Assembly (NCBI GenBank): GCA_934590505.1
Contig: CAKTPC010000033.1
Coordinates: forward strand, 1-17,463
Reading direction: 5' to 3'
DNA length: 17,463 nucleotides
DNA from: an uncultured Oscillospiraceae bacterium
Lineage (GTDB): Bacteria > Bacillota > Clostridia > Oscillospirales > Oscillospiraceae
Of this stretch, positions 1 through 7,792 are shown one piece after another (the stretch's first letter is position 1; every line of letters starts with the position of its first letter). The notes under the pieces are model-generated. The model was not told the origin of the DNA, made no database searches, and worked only from the letters and a program-made list of their open reading frames with translations. Both the position numbers and the translations under genes were made by a program.

Positions 1-115
1 GCCCGGCCACCTGCCCCATATAGACAGGGAAGATCAGGTTCCCCGCGCCGAAAAACATGCCGAAAAGCATGCTGGCAATGTAGACGTATTCACTTCGACT
101 GAGACTTTTTTTCAT
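1..115 (-). CDS. brnQ: Branched-chain amino acid carrier, LIVCS family (N-terminal fragment, runs off left edge)
   Basis: Only the first 38 residues are inside the window, read from the ATG at 115. They begin MKKSLSRSEY and run into FGMFFGAGNLIFP, the first transmembrane helix motif typical of BrnQ/LIVCS sodium- or proton-coupled leucine/isoleucine/valine carriers of the cytoplasmic membrane. Two SD-like blocks (AGGAG and AGGAA on the minus strand, 126-135) precede the start, and a good promoter lies at 185-213. The gene is divergent from the alarmone synthetase across a 440-bp spacer. Family assignment rests on this short but very characteristic stretch; the rest of the protein is outside the window. 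Confidence 0.85.
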   Translation of the reverse strand, partial: MKKSLSRSEYVYIASMLFGMFFGAGNLIFPVYMGQVAG

Positions 116-184
116 GGAATAGCAGTTCCTCTCCTAAATCTCTCTATCCGTATGGCTGCCGGCGGCAGTCGGAAATTAACATTT

Positions 185-213
185 ATGATAACATCCCGGC
201 GCGCAAAAGGCAA
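185..213 (-). promoter_or_regulatory. Sigma-70-type promoter for brnQ
   Basis: On the minus strand TTGCCT (208-213) and TATCAT (185-190) are separated by 17 bp. The -10 box matches TATAAT at five of six bases. Transcription would start near 178 and give a leader of about 60 nt, containing a small hairpin (GACTGCC/GGCAGCC, 154-170) before the SD. Confidence 0.5.
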
Positions 214-251
214 CATAAATTATTTGATGGCGGCATTACTTAATGTAATAA

Positions 252-277
252 TACCATCAGTTGACAAGGACACATAC
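252..277 (+). repeat. Left terminal inverted repeat of the MITE-like element
   Basis: Pairs with 504-529, 22 of 26 positions identical; mismatches are at repeat positions 9, 18, 19 and 24. Confidence 0.65.
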
Positions 278-503
278 GGTTTTGACGGGCAGAAAAACGC
301 CCATGCTGCTTCAAAGCCCTTGCCAATACACAAAGTATTGCCTGCGGGCTTTTCATTGCCTGAACGCTTTTCTGCTCCGGCAAAACTGCTTGCACCTGAC
401 AGTGATGGATTTCTTGTGTGATTTTTGGTTTTTGAGACGCAGACGGGCTGACGCCCGTCAAGGCGAAAAGGACAAAAAGCACCGGAAAGACACGCTGTCA
501 GGC

Positions 504-529
504 GTGTGTGCTCTTGTCAATTGATGGTA
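504..529 (-). repeat. Right terminal inverted repeat of the MITE-like element
   Basis: Mate of 252-277. It lies 26 bp upstream of the alarmone synthetase start and contains TTGTCA (514-519), which could act as a -35 box reading out of the element. Confidence 0.65.
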
Positions 530-555
530 CATAAAGATATTTGCATTGACGGCAG

Positions 556-1314
556 ATGTCTGATATTATTGACGCAAAGAAAACAATATTGGGGGCGTTT
601 TCCACGGAGCATAATTTCAGAGACAACGGAATAAGAGACGGCCTTGAACGGCTGCTGCTGAGCAAGCTCAGTCAGCAGGAAGTACAGGAGTGGATAAGGA
701 ACTATGCTGCGCCGTATAAGGAGCTGATGGCCTATTACCGCTGTGCGATGATGGAGGTGTCAACGAAGTTCCAGGTGCTCAATGAGGAGCTGTCTTTGCA
801 ATATGACCGCAATCCCATCGAGTCGATTAAGACAAGGCTCAAGTCGCTTGAAAGCATCGCCGATAAGCTCAGCCGCCGTAATCTGCCGCTGACCGTGCAG
901 AGCATCGAAAGCAATATAAACGACGTCGCGGGCGTGCGCGTCATATGTGCGTTCCCGTCGGATATCTATATGCTGTCCGAGGCGCTCTTGAAGCAGGACG
1001 ATATATTCCTTATACAAAAGAAGGACTATATTGCAAACCCAAAGGATAACGGCTACCGCAGTCTGCATCTCATTATCGAGACGCCAATCTTCCTGCACGA
1101 CCAGAAGAAGCTCATGAAGGTCGAGGTACAGTTTAGGACGATATCAATGGACTGGTGGGCGAGCCTTGAGCACAGGATCAGGTACAAAAAGGATCTCCAG
1201 ATGGAGGAGGGACTGCACCGGGAGCTGTTTGAATGCGCGGAGCAGAGCGCCGGGCTTGACCGGCGCATGGAGCGCATACACCGCGCGGCGGAGACGCTGC
1301 GCACCGAGGAATGA
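556..1314 (+). CDS. Small alarmone synthetase ((p)ppGpp synthetase, RelQ/YjbM-like)
   Basis: The 252-residue protein carries a stand-alone RelA/SpoT synthetase domain, which transfers pyrophosphate from ATP to GDP or GTP to make the stringent-response alarmone. Visible motifs are DVAGVR (123-128), the nucleotide-binding stretch NPKDNGYRSLH (161-171), EVQFRT (190-195) and the W-W...LEHRIRYK block (200-211). No HD hydrolase, TGS or ACT domain is present, so it is a small synthetase, somewhat longer than usual, with an N-terminal extension of about 60 residues. The start is fixed by an in-frame TGA at 547-549, yet no convincing SD is seen, and its upstream DNA is almost entirely the MITE-like element. 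It appears monocistronic: the next gene has its own promoter. RelQ versus RelP subtype is not settled. Confidence 0.9.
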   Translation: MSDIIDAKKTILGAFSTEHNFRDNGIRDGLERLLLSKLSQQEVQEWIRNYAAPYKELMAYYRCAMMEVSTKFQVLNEELSLQYDRNPIESIKTRLKSLESIADKLSRRNLPLTVQSIESNINDVAGVRVICAFPSDIYMLSEALLKQDDIFLIQKKDYIANPKDNGYRSLHLIIETPIFLHDQKKLMKVEVQFRTISMDWWASLEHRIRYKKDLQMEEGLHRELFECAEQSAGLDRRMERIHRAAETLRTEE

Positions 1315-1352
1315 CACAGCACTTTTTGCAATACATATAGCATATCCAACAA

Positions 1353-1380
1353 TTTACATTGCATAAATTTCATATATAAT
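1353..1380 (+). promoter_or_regulatory. Strong sigma-70-type promoter for the amidohydrolase-antiporter pair
   Basis: TTTACA (1353-1358) and a perfect TATAAT (1375-1380) are separated by 16 bp in an AT-rich stretch. Transcription would begin near 1387, about 24 nt before the ATG at 1411, with SD AAGGTGA at 1397-1403. Confidence 0.65.
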
Positions 1381-1410
1381 ATTGCCGAAAGAAAGTAAGG
1401 TGACAGCGCT

Positions 1411-2775
1411 ATGAAAACGCTTATATACGGCGGCAGGCTCATAGACCCGGCAAACCGTGTTGACGGCAGCCTGAACCTGCTGATAGAGAACGGCAAGGTC
1501 GCCGACATCACGCAGGGCATGCCGCAGGCGGACAGACTTATAAACGCCGAGGGCAAGATCGTCTGCCCCGGCTTTGTAGATATACACATGCACGAGGACC
1601 CCATCGAACAAGACGGTGGGATATACTCCGACAGCGACAGGGCTATATTCAACTGCATGCTGCGCATGGGTGTGACGACGGCTGTCGGCGGCAACTGCGG
1701 TTTGAGCTGCTGCAACCCCGCGGACTATCTCGACATAGTCGACAGGGACGGCACGGCGGTAAACGTTGCAATGCTGGCCGGGCACGCGTGGTTCCGCGAG
1801 TACGCGGGAGCCACAGACCGCTACGGCAAAACAACGGCGGCACAGCGCGCGCAGATGCGTGAGGAAATAGCCGACTGCCTCCGCCGCGGCTGCTTCGGCG
1901 TGTCCTACGGGATACGCTATGTCCCTGGTCTTGACGAGGAGGAGCTGCTTGAGACGGCCTCACCCTGCCGGGACTATGGGCGGCTTATCGCCGCGCATAT
2001 CCGCTCGGATGCGGATGAGGTTTTCGACGCGGAGCGCGAGCTGCTTGAAATCGGCCGCAAGCTCGGTATACCCGTGCAGGTGTCGCACATCGGCAGCATG
2101 GCGGGCTTCGGGCAGATGGAGGAGTTTCTGCGTGTTGCCGATGAATACAGGCTTCGCGGCCTTGATGTGACCTGCGACTGCTATCCATATTATGCCTTCT
2201 CCACCACTCTCGGCTCTACCACCTATGACGACGGCTGGATGGAGCGCTACGGCTGCGGCTATGACGCGGTCGAGCTGTGCGAGGGCGAGTATAAAGGGCA
2301 GCGCTGTACCGAGGAGATATTCAGAAAGGTGCGCCGTGAAATGCCCGAGTGCCTGACCGTGTGCTACGTCATGCGTGAGCGGGATGTTGACCTTGCGCTG
2401 CAGCATCCGAACGTGATGCTCGCAAGCGACGGGATCATGTCCCGCGGCCAGGGACATCCGCGCGCCGCCGGGGCGTTCCCGCGGCTTATCGCGCAGTTTG
2501 TGCGGACAGGGAAGCTCGGGATGTATGAAGCAGTGAACATGATGACGGCCATGCCCGCGAATAGGCTCGGCCTTACAAGCAAGGGGCGGCTGAATGTCGG
2601 CGCGGATGCTGATGTCGTCGTCTTTGATCCTGAAAAAATCAGCGACTGTGCAAGCTTCAGCGAACCTGTGCTGCCGCCGGTCGGGATAGACTGTGTACTG
2701 ATAGGCGGCGAAGTTGCCGCGAAGGACTGCCGTATAGTTGACCCGAAGCTCGGCAGAAGCGTAAGGAAAGTGTAA
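1411..2775 (+). CDS. Amidohydrolase, N-acyl-D-amino-acid deacylase / D-aminoacylase family
   Basis: A 454-residue cytoplasmic metal-dependent hydrolase of the amidohydrolase superfamily. The N-terminal beta-sandwich (1-52) leads into the metal motif PGFVDIHMH (H59, H61). Further likely metal ligands are C96 in GGNCG, H196 in AAHIRS, H226 in VSHIG and D340 in ASDG; the pattern HxH, Cys, His, His, Asp is that of D-aminoacylases, which release D-amino acids from N-acyl-D-amino acids. The C-terminal NVGADADVVVFDP (395-407) closes the sandwich. SD AAGGTGA sits 7 nt before the ATG. It is followed after 24 nt by an NhaC-type antiporter, so the pair probably works on one substrate. True substrate is uncertain: related proteins include dihydroorotase-like enzymes and enzymes acting on other N-acyl compounds. 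Confidence 0.85.
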   Translation: MKTLIYGGRLIDPANRVDGSLNLLIENGKVADITQGMPQADRLINAEGKIVCPGFVDIHMHEDPIEQDGGIYSDSDRAIFNCMLRMGVTTAVGGNCGLSCCNPADYLDIVDRDGTAVNVAMLAGHAWFREYAGATDRYGKTTAAQRAQMREEIADCLRRGCFGVSYGIRYVPGLDEEELLETASPCRDYGRLIAAHIRSDADEVFDAERELLEIGRKLGIPVQVSHIGSMAGFGQMEEFLRVADEYRLRGLDVTCDCYPYYAFSTTLGSTTYDDGWMERYGCGYDAVELCEGEYKGQRCTEEIFRKVRREMPECLTVCYVMRERDVDLALQHPNVMLASDGIMSRGQGHPRAAGAFPRLIAQFVRTGKLGMYEAVNMMTAMPANRLGLTSKGRLNVGADADVVVFDPEKISDCASFSEPVLPPVGIDCVLIGGEVAAKDCRIVDPKLGRSVRKV

Positions 2776-2799
2776 GGATAATAAGAGGAGGAAAGAAAA

Positions 2800-4212
2800 A
2801 TGCAATTCGGTTTCTGGTCTGTCGTCCCGCCGCTGCTGACAATAGTTCTGGCGCTGGTGACGAAAAACGTGTTCATCTCTCTGCTGATAGGTATCTTTGT
2901 CGGCTCCATGGTGCTCTGCAACGGCGCACTGCTGGCAGGGCTCAACGAGACCTTTTACAGCTTCATCCACACCTTTGAGAGCAACAGCAACACCATCGTG
3001 CTTGCGTCCTTCCTGCTGATCGGCGCGCTTATATACCTCATCGAGAAGTCCGGCGGCATCGACGGCTTCACCGAGGTCATGCTCAAAAAGCGCGCGCTCA
3101 TCAAGTCAAAGCGCGGCGCGAACCTGTTCACATGGCTGCTCGGCATCATCATCTTCACTTCCGGTTCTCTCAGCTGCATGGTGACCGGCTCCATCTCCCG
3201 CCCGTTCAATGACGCGCTCAAGGTGCCGCATGAGAAGTCCGCGTTCATCATCCACGCGACTTCTACCCCGTGGTGCGTGCTCTTCCCGCTCAGCGGCTGG
3301 CTCGCCGCAATGACCGGTTATCTTACCTCCGGCGGCGTCGCCGAGGGCGAGGCGATCTCCGTGCTGCTCAGGTCCATCCCGCTGAACTTCTACTGCATCC
3401 TTGCCGTGTTCGGCACGCTTGCGGTCTGCCTGTTCAACATAAACATCGGCCCGATGCGCAAGGCCGAGGAGCGCGCCGAAAAGACCGGCGAGCTTGATGA
3501 GCCGGGCCACGGCGGAGCTCTCAGCGATGCCGCCGACAAGGTCAGCGACGCAAAGCCCAGAGTCATTAACATGGTCCTGCCGATGTGCGTGCTTATCGTG
3601 ACCATCCTCGCCACCCTCACCGTCACCGGCAACGGCAACCCGACTCAGGGCGCCGGCATGCAGAGCCTGCTGTGGGGCTGCGTCCTCGCTGTGCTGACGA
3701 TCTGCATCCTCTGCGTTGCGCAGAAGCAGTACACCGTCGATGGCGTTATAAACGAGATGTTCAAGGGCATGGGCACGATGCTGCCGATGGCGGCGGTGCT
3801 GCTCTTCGGCTTCACGATGGGCAGCCTCGTCAAGAGCCTTGACACAGGCAACTACCTCACCGCCGTGTTCATGGGCGTGCTCACCCCGGCGCTGCTGCCG
3901 ATGCTGAGCTTCCTGCTGTGCATGCTTCTGTCTTTTGCGACCGGCACCTCTATGGGCACGATGGCGATAATGTCCGTTATCTGCCTGCCGATGGCGATAA
4001 ACATGGGCGTCAATATCGAGCTCGTTGCCGGCGCTATCTTCGGCGGCTCCATCTTCGGCGACCACTGCTCACCGATATCCGACACTACTATAATGTCCTG
4101 CGCCACCTCCGGCTGCAATATTATCGACCACGTAAAGACCCAGATCCCATACGCGGCGATATGTGCCGGTGCGTCAATTGTGCTGTACACGGTGCTCGGC
4201 TTCGTGATGTAA
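2800..4212 (+). CDS. NhaC-family Na+/H+ antiporter-like transporter
   Basis: A 470-residue polytopic membrane protein with about eleven or twelve hydrophobic helices. The conserved C-terminal block LSFATGTSMGTMAIM (378-391) and GDHCSPISDTTIMSCATSG (420-438) is diagnostic of the NhaC family. Members exchange Na+ for H+ or couple organic anions such as malate and lactate. A charged cytoplasmic loop lies at 219-254. The SD AGGAGGA precedes the ATG closely. Being cotranscribed with a D-aminoacylase-like hydrolase suggests it imports the substrate or exports a product of that enzyme rather than serving general sodium homeostasis; that is inference. A strong terminator follows. Confidence 0.88.
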   Translation: MQFGFWSVVPPLLTIVLALVTKNVFISLLIGIFVGSMVLCNGALLAGLNETFYSFIHTFESNSNTIVLASFLLIGALIYLIEKSGGIDGFTEVMLKKRALIKSKRGANLFTWLLGIIIFTSGSLSCMVTGSISRPFNDALKVPHEKSAFIIHATSTPWCVLFPLSGWLAAMTGYLTSGGVAEGEAISVLLRSIPLNFYCILAVFGTLAVCLFNINIGPMRKAEERAEKTGELDEPGHGGALSDAADKVSDAKPRVINMVLPMCVLIVTILATLTVTGNGNPTQGAGMQSLLWGCVLAVLTICILCVAQKQYTVDGVINEMFKGMGTMLPMAAVLLFGFTMGSLVKSLDTGNYLTAVFMGVLTPALLPMLSFLLCMLLSFATGTSMGTMAIMSVICLPMAINMGVNIELVAGAIFGGSIFGDHCSPISDTTIMSCATSGCNIIDHVKTQIPYAAICAGASIVLYTVLGFVM

Positions 4213-4241
4213 AGCTGAAAAAGATAAAAAACTCTACATAT

Positions 4242-4283
4242 AATAGCTTCCGCAGAGTATATCTCCGCGGAAGTTATTTTTTA
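4242..4283 (+). terminator. Rho-independent terminator after the antiporter gene
   Basis: A 12-bp stem AATAGCTTCCGC / GCGGAAGTTATT (one G-U pair; 4242-4253 with 4267-4278) is closed by a 13-nt loop that can itself form a short GAG/CTC stem, and it runs into TTTTTT (4277-4282). It ends the amidohydrolase-antiporter transcript. Confidence 0.85.
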
Positions 4284-4308
4284 CTTTACGGGCATTTGCT
4301 CGAAGTCC

Positions 4309-4337
4309 TTGACCTGCCACGGCTTTAATGATAAAAT
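4309..4337 (+). promoter_or_regulatory. Sigma-70-type promoter for the methyltransferase-ECF-truA run
   Basis: TTGACC (4309-4314) and TAAAAT (4332-4337) are separated by exactly 17 bp, just after the preceding terminator. Transcription would start near 4344 and give a leader of about 60 nt. Confidence 0.65.
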
Positions 4338-4405
4338 ACACTGTCTTAATATGTGATAATTATCCCCCGTGACCGAAAGCGGCAGGGAGGGAAACGGAGA
4401 CTGAT

Positions 4406-5266
4406 ATGTGGATCGCAGATAAATGGCAGGATTTTGAGCTTATAGACTGCTCCAAGGGAGAGAAGCTGGAGCGCTGGGGACGCTATTACCTCGTGCGCCC
4501 GGACCCGCAGGCGATATGGGACACCCCGCGCCGCAATTCCCACTGGAATGACCGCGACGCGCGCTATCGCCGCAGCGAGACTGGCGGCGGGAGCTGGGAT
4601 AAAGGACATCTTCCCGAGAACTGGAAGATACGCTACGGCGAGCTGACCTTTAACGTCAAGCCCATGAACTTCAAGCACACCGGGCTTTTCCCCGAGCAGG
4701 CCGCGAACTGGGACTGGGCGATGCGGAAGATACGCGCCGCCGATCGGCCCATCAGCGTTCTGAACCTCTTCGGCTATACGGGCGCTGCGACCGTCGCCTG
4801 CGCGAAGGCGGGGGCGAGCGTGTGCCATGTGGACGCGGCAAAAGGCATGGTCGCATGGGGCAAGGAGAACGCCGCGGCCTCGGGCCTCTCGGATGCGCCG
4901 ATACGCTGGATCGTTGACGACTGCGCAAAGTTCGTTGAGCGCGAGATACGCCGCGGGCATAAATATGACGCAATCATTATGGACCCGCCGTCCTACGGGC
5001 GCGGCCCAGGCGGCGAGGTCTGGAAGCTTGAGCAGAACCTCTGGCCGTTCGTGTCGCTGTGCGCGGGAGTGCTGTCGGACGAGCCGCTATTTGTGCTCAT
5101 CAATTCGTATACGACAGGGCTTTCCGCGTCGGTGCTCAGCTATGTGACGGAGAGCATATTCACAAAGAAGTTCGGCGGCAGCAGCGAGAGCCAGGAGCTC
5201 GGCCTGCCCGTTACCGACAGCGGGCTGTATCTCCCCTGCGGAGCAAGCTGCCGCTGGGAGGCATGA
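4406..5266 (+). CDS. Class I SAM-dependent methyltransferase, RlmI/RlmK-like (probable rRNA methyltransferase)
   Basis: A 286-residue protein with a Rossmann SAM-binding domain. Motif I is VLNLFGYTGAAT (118-129), followed by the acidic HVD (141-143), DD (171-172) and the catalytic-type DPPSYGRG (193-200). The order and the NFKHTGLFPEQAANW block (88-102) match the methyltransferase half of RlmI-type 23S rRNA (cytosine-C5) methyltransferases. The PUA RNA-binding domain seen in E. coli RlmI is missing, replaced by about 75 residues of unassigned N-terminal sequence. SD GGAGA lies 5 nt before the ATG. Its TGA sits inside the SD region of ecfA1, so the two are probably translationally coupled. The target nucleotide is not known from sequence. 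Confidence 0.85.
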   Translation: MWIADKWQDFELIDCSKGEKLERWGRYYLVRPDPQAIWDTPRRNSHWNDRDARYRRSETGGGSWDKGHLPENWKIRYGELTFNVKPMNFKHTGLFPEQAANWDWAMRKIRAADRPISVLNLFGYTGAATVACAKAGASVCHVDAAKGMVAWGKENAAASGLSDAPIRWIVDDCAKFVEREIRRGHKYDAIIMDPPSYGRGPGGEVWKLEQNLWPFVSLCAGVLSDEPLFVLINSYTTGLSASVLSYVTESIFTKKFGGSSESQELGLPVTDSGLYLPCGASCRWEA

Positions 5267-5279
5267 AAGGAAATTTGCC

Positions 5280-6116
5280 TTGGACGCGATCATCAGGTTT
5301 GAAAATGTACATTACACCTATCCCGGGGACGAGCTTGAGAGCCTCTGCGGGATAGACCTTGAGATAGAGAAGGGCAGCTTCGTTGCCGTGCTTGGGCATA
5401 ACGGCTCCGGCAAGTCGACCCTTGCAAAGCACATGAACGCCATCCTCGTCCCGGACGAAGGGCGCGTGACGGTCTGCGGGATCGACACCGCCGAGGAGGA
5501 GCGCGTCATTGACGTGCGCCGCAACGTCGGCATGGTGTTCCAGAACCCGGATAACCAGATCGTTGCGAATGTCGTGGAGGACGATGTGGCCTTTGCCCCG
5601 GAAAACCTCGGCGTAGCTCCGGAGGAGATACGCCGCCGCGTGGACGAAGCGCTTGGCCAGGTCGGCATGTATGAGCTGCGCCAGCATGCCCCTCACCTGC
5701 TTTCGGGCGGACAGAAGCAGCGCGTCGCGATAGCGGGCGTCATCGCAATGGAACCGGAGATAATCGTCCTTGACGAGCCGACCGCCATGCTCGATCCGCA
5801 GGGGCGGCGCGAGGTCATCTCGACCGTGACGCGCCTGTGCCGCGAAAAGGGCATGACCGTCGTGCTGATAACGCACCATATGGATGAGTGCGTCGGCGCG
5901 GACAGGCTTATAATAATGTCAAACGGCAGCATCGTTTCAGACGGTACGCCCGAAAAGGTCTTTGCCGACGCTGCGCTCATGGAGCGCGAGGGGCTGACTG
6001 TACCGGAGACAACGCGGCTGCTGCACGATCTCAGGAAAGCGGGCTTTGATCTCAATACCGAGACGCTCGGAGTGGATGCCTGCGCGGACGAGATCACGGC
6101 GGCACTGAAGCATTAA
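5280..6116 (+). CDS. ecfA1: Energy-coupling factor transporter ATPase EcfA1
   Basis: A 278-residue ABC ATPase. Walker A GHNGSGKS (39-46), Q-loop VFQNPDNQ (Q88), signature LSGGQKQR (141-148), Walker B IIVLDEPTAMLD (161-172) and switch histidines ITHH (197-200) are all intact. With EcfA2 it forms the ATPase pair that powers the membrane protein EcfT in group II ECF importers for vitamins and metals. The start is TTG at 5280, chosen because AAAGGAAA (5266-5273) is 6 nt upstream and the following MDAIIRFENVHYTYP is the usual N-terminus. The SD overlaps the methyltransferase stop codon. The order ecfA1-ecfA2-ecfT-truA is conserved in Firmicutes; no substrate-binding S component is present here. 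Confidence 0.93.
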   Translation: MDAIIRFENVHYTYPGDELESLCGIDLEIEKGSFVAVLGHNGSGKSTLAKHMNAILVPDEGRVTVCGIDTAEEERVIDVRRNVGMVFQNPDNQIVANVVEDDVAFAPENLGVAPEEIRRRVDEALGQVGMYELRQHAPHLLSGGQKQRVAIAGVIAMEPEIIVLDEPTAMLDPQGRREVISTVTRLCREKGMTVVLITHHMDECVGADRLIIMSNGSIVSDGTPEKVFADAALMEREGLTVPETTRLLHDLRKAGFDLNTETLGVDACADEITAALKH

Positions 6117-6138
6117 AGAGAACGGAGACTCTTAATAA

Positions 6139-6999
6139 ATGGCAGAGATAAAGACGGAGCGCCTGTGCCACGTATACAGCGTGGGCACTCCTTTTGAAAA
6201 GGCGGCGATCGAGGGCATTGACCTCACGCTCCCGCAGGGACAGCTGATCGGCGTGATCGGTCACACCGGCTCCGGGAAGTCCACCTTTATACAGCACCTC
6301 AACGCGCTGCTCCAGCCCACTTCGGGCGCGGTGCTCTGCGGCGGTGAGGATATCAATAAGGATAAGTTCACCCGCAAGGCGATAAGGTTCAAGGTAGGGC
6401 TCGTGTTCCAGTACCCGGAGTACCAGCTCTTTGAGGAAACGGTATATAAGGACATCGCCTTCGGACCCACGAACATGAAGCTCTCCGAGGAGGAGATCGA
6501 CAGCCGTGTGCGCGAAGCCGCGGGCTTCACCGGCATTGATGAGGAGCTGTTCGAGCGTTCCCCGCTAGAGCTCTCGGGCGGGCAGAAGCGGCGCATAGCC
6601 ATCGCGGGCGTTATCGCAATGCGCCCGGAGGTGCTCGTGCTCGATGAGCCGACCGCGGGGCTAGACCCCGCCGGCTGCCGGCAGATACAGGAAAACCTCT
6701 GCGCCTACCGGAAAAAGACCGGGGCGACGGTCATCATCGTCAGCCACAGCATGGACGATGTTGCGCGCCTTGCCGAGCGTATACTCGTTTTTGATAAGGG
6801 CCGCGTGGTCATGGACGGCACGCCCGAGGAGGTCTTTTCCAGACCAGAGGAGCTTACCGGCATCGGCCTTGACGTTCCGCACGCGACGGAGCTTGCAATG
6901 GCGCTGCGCCGCCGCGGTGTCGCGCTGCCGGAGAGCATATATACACATGAGCAGCTGCTTGCCGCCATCTTAAATATAAAGGAGGCGGGGAAATGCTGA
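6139..6999 (+). CDS. ecfA2: Energy-coupling factor transporter ATPase EcfA2
   Basis: A 286-residue ABC ATPase, the partner of EcfA1. It shows Walker A GHTGSGKST (41-49), Q-loop VFQYPEYQLFEETV (Q91), signature LSGGQKRR (145-152), Walker B VLVLDEPTAGLD (165-176) and switch H203. QYPEYQLFEETV is characteristic of the EcfA2 subfamily, whereas EcfA1 has QNPDNQ. SD GGAGA lies 10 nt before the ATG. The 3' end overlaps ecfT by 7 nt, so the subunits are translated together. Confidence 0.94.
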   Translation: MAEIKTERLCHVYSVGTPFEKAAIEGIDLTLPQGQLIGVIGHTGSGKSTFIQHLNALLQPTSGAVLCGGEDINKDKFTRKAIRFKVGLVFQYPEYQLFEETVYKDIAFGPTNMKLSEEEIDSRVREAAGFTGIDEELFERSPLELSGGQKRRIAIAGVIAMRPEVLVLDEPTAGLDPAGCRQIQENLCAYRKKTGATVIIVSHSMDDVARLAERILVFDKGRVVMDGTPEEVFSRPEELTGIGLDVPHATELAMALRRRGVALPESIYTHEQLLAAILNIKEAGKC

Positions 7000-7790
7000 A
7001 GGATATTACTCTCGGTCAGTTCTTCCCGGGCAATACCATTGCGCACCGGCTCGACCCGAGGACGAAGCTCATCCTTGTCGTGGTGTATATCGTCGCGCTG
7101 TTCCAGACCTCGGGCTGGATATCCTACATCGCCGTCACTGCGGCGACCGCCGGGTGCATGGCGGCCTCGAAGATAAAGCCGGGCAGCATCTTCAAGGGGC
7201 TCAAGCCCATGCTGTTCATAATCGCGCTGACGGCGCTGCTCAACATCTTCTATACCGAGGGCACGCCAGTGCTCCCCGGCTGGATCGTGACATGGGAGGG
7301 CATCGCGCGCGCGTTCCAGATGGTGCTGCGCATCGTTCTGCTCATTACCGGCACCTTTCTGCTGACATATACGACGAGCCCCATCGCCCTGACGGACGGA
7401 ATGGAGCTGCTGTTCGCGCCGCTCAAGAAGATCAAGGTCCCCGTGCATGAAATGACGATGATGATGAGCATGGCGCTCAGATTCATCCCCACGCTCATCG
7501 AGGAGACGGACAAGATCATGTCCGCGCAGAAGGCGCGCGGCGCGGACTTTGAGACTGGTAGCCTCATGAGCCGCGCGAAGGCGCTGCTGCCGGTGCTGGT
7601 GCCGCTGTTCGTGTCGGCCTTCCGGCGTGCGGACGAGCTTGCCGTCGCCATGGAGAGCCGCTGCTACCACGGCGGCGAGGGGCGCACAAGGATGAAGCAC
7701 CTTCAGATGCAGGGCATCGACTGGGCGGCGCTTATCGTCGGCGCGGCCTTCCTCGCCGGGATAATAGTTTTGAAGAAGTTCGGACTGTGA
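6993..7790 (+). CDS. ecfT: Energy-coupling factor transporter transmembrane protein EcfT
   Basis: A 265-residue integral membrane protein with about five to six hydrophobic helices and the long cytoplasmic coupling region of EcfT. The two coupling motifs that dock into the ATPases are visible as ARG (181-183, in AQKARGADF) and SRCYHGG (222-228). The N-terminus GNTIAHRLDPRTKL is typical of the family. The ATG overlaps the end of ecfA2, with SD GGAGGCGGGG before it. Different S components encoded elsewhere would share this module, which is the established group II arrangement. Confidence 0.94.
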   Translation: MLKDITLGQFFPGNTIAHRLDPRTKLILVVVYIVALFQTSGWISYIAVTAATAGCMAASKIKPGSIFKGLKPMLFIIALTALLNIFYTEGTPVLPGWIVTWEGIARAFQMVLRIVLLITGTFLLTYTTSPIALTDGMELLFAPLKKIKVPVHEMTMMMSMALRFIPTLIEETDKIMSAQKARGADFETGSLMSRAKALLPVLVPLFVSAFRRADELAVAMESRCYHGGEGRTRMKHLQMQGIDWAALIVGAAFLAGIIVLKKFGL

Positions 7791-7792
7791 CT

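Larger units (their letters stand above)
252..529. mobile_element. Probable MITE-like non-autonomous element with 26-bp terminal inverted repeats
   Basis: The stretch 252-277 and the reverse complement of 504-529 match at 22 of 26 positions; both start TACCATCA and contain TTGACAAG. Each end finishes in TA, which would fit insertion at a TA dinucleotide as in IS630/Tc1-like elements, but no longer target duplication is visible. The interior codes for nothing recognisable. It is rich in hairpins: GGGC/GCCC (287-302), a two-tier stem AAAGCCC...CAATAC/GTATTG...GGGCTTT (313-352), a perfect 7-bp stem GACGGGC/GCCCGTC with a TGAC loop (442-459), and ACACGC/GCGTGT (490-507). Short frames crossing it look incidental. 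An alternative is a structured RNA or regulatory repeat. No transposase is present, so movement would need one supplied from elsewhere. Confidence 0.6.

Noticed and set aside
152..524. Three short overlapping reading frames (152-421 plus, 240-482 minus, 261-524 plus) in the intergenic region
   Set aside because: They run through the terminal repeats and hairpins of the MITE-like element, lack SD sites and match no family I know.
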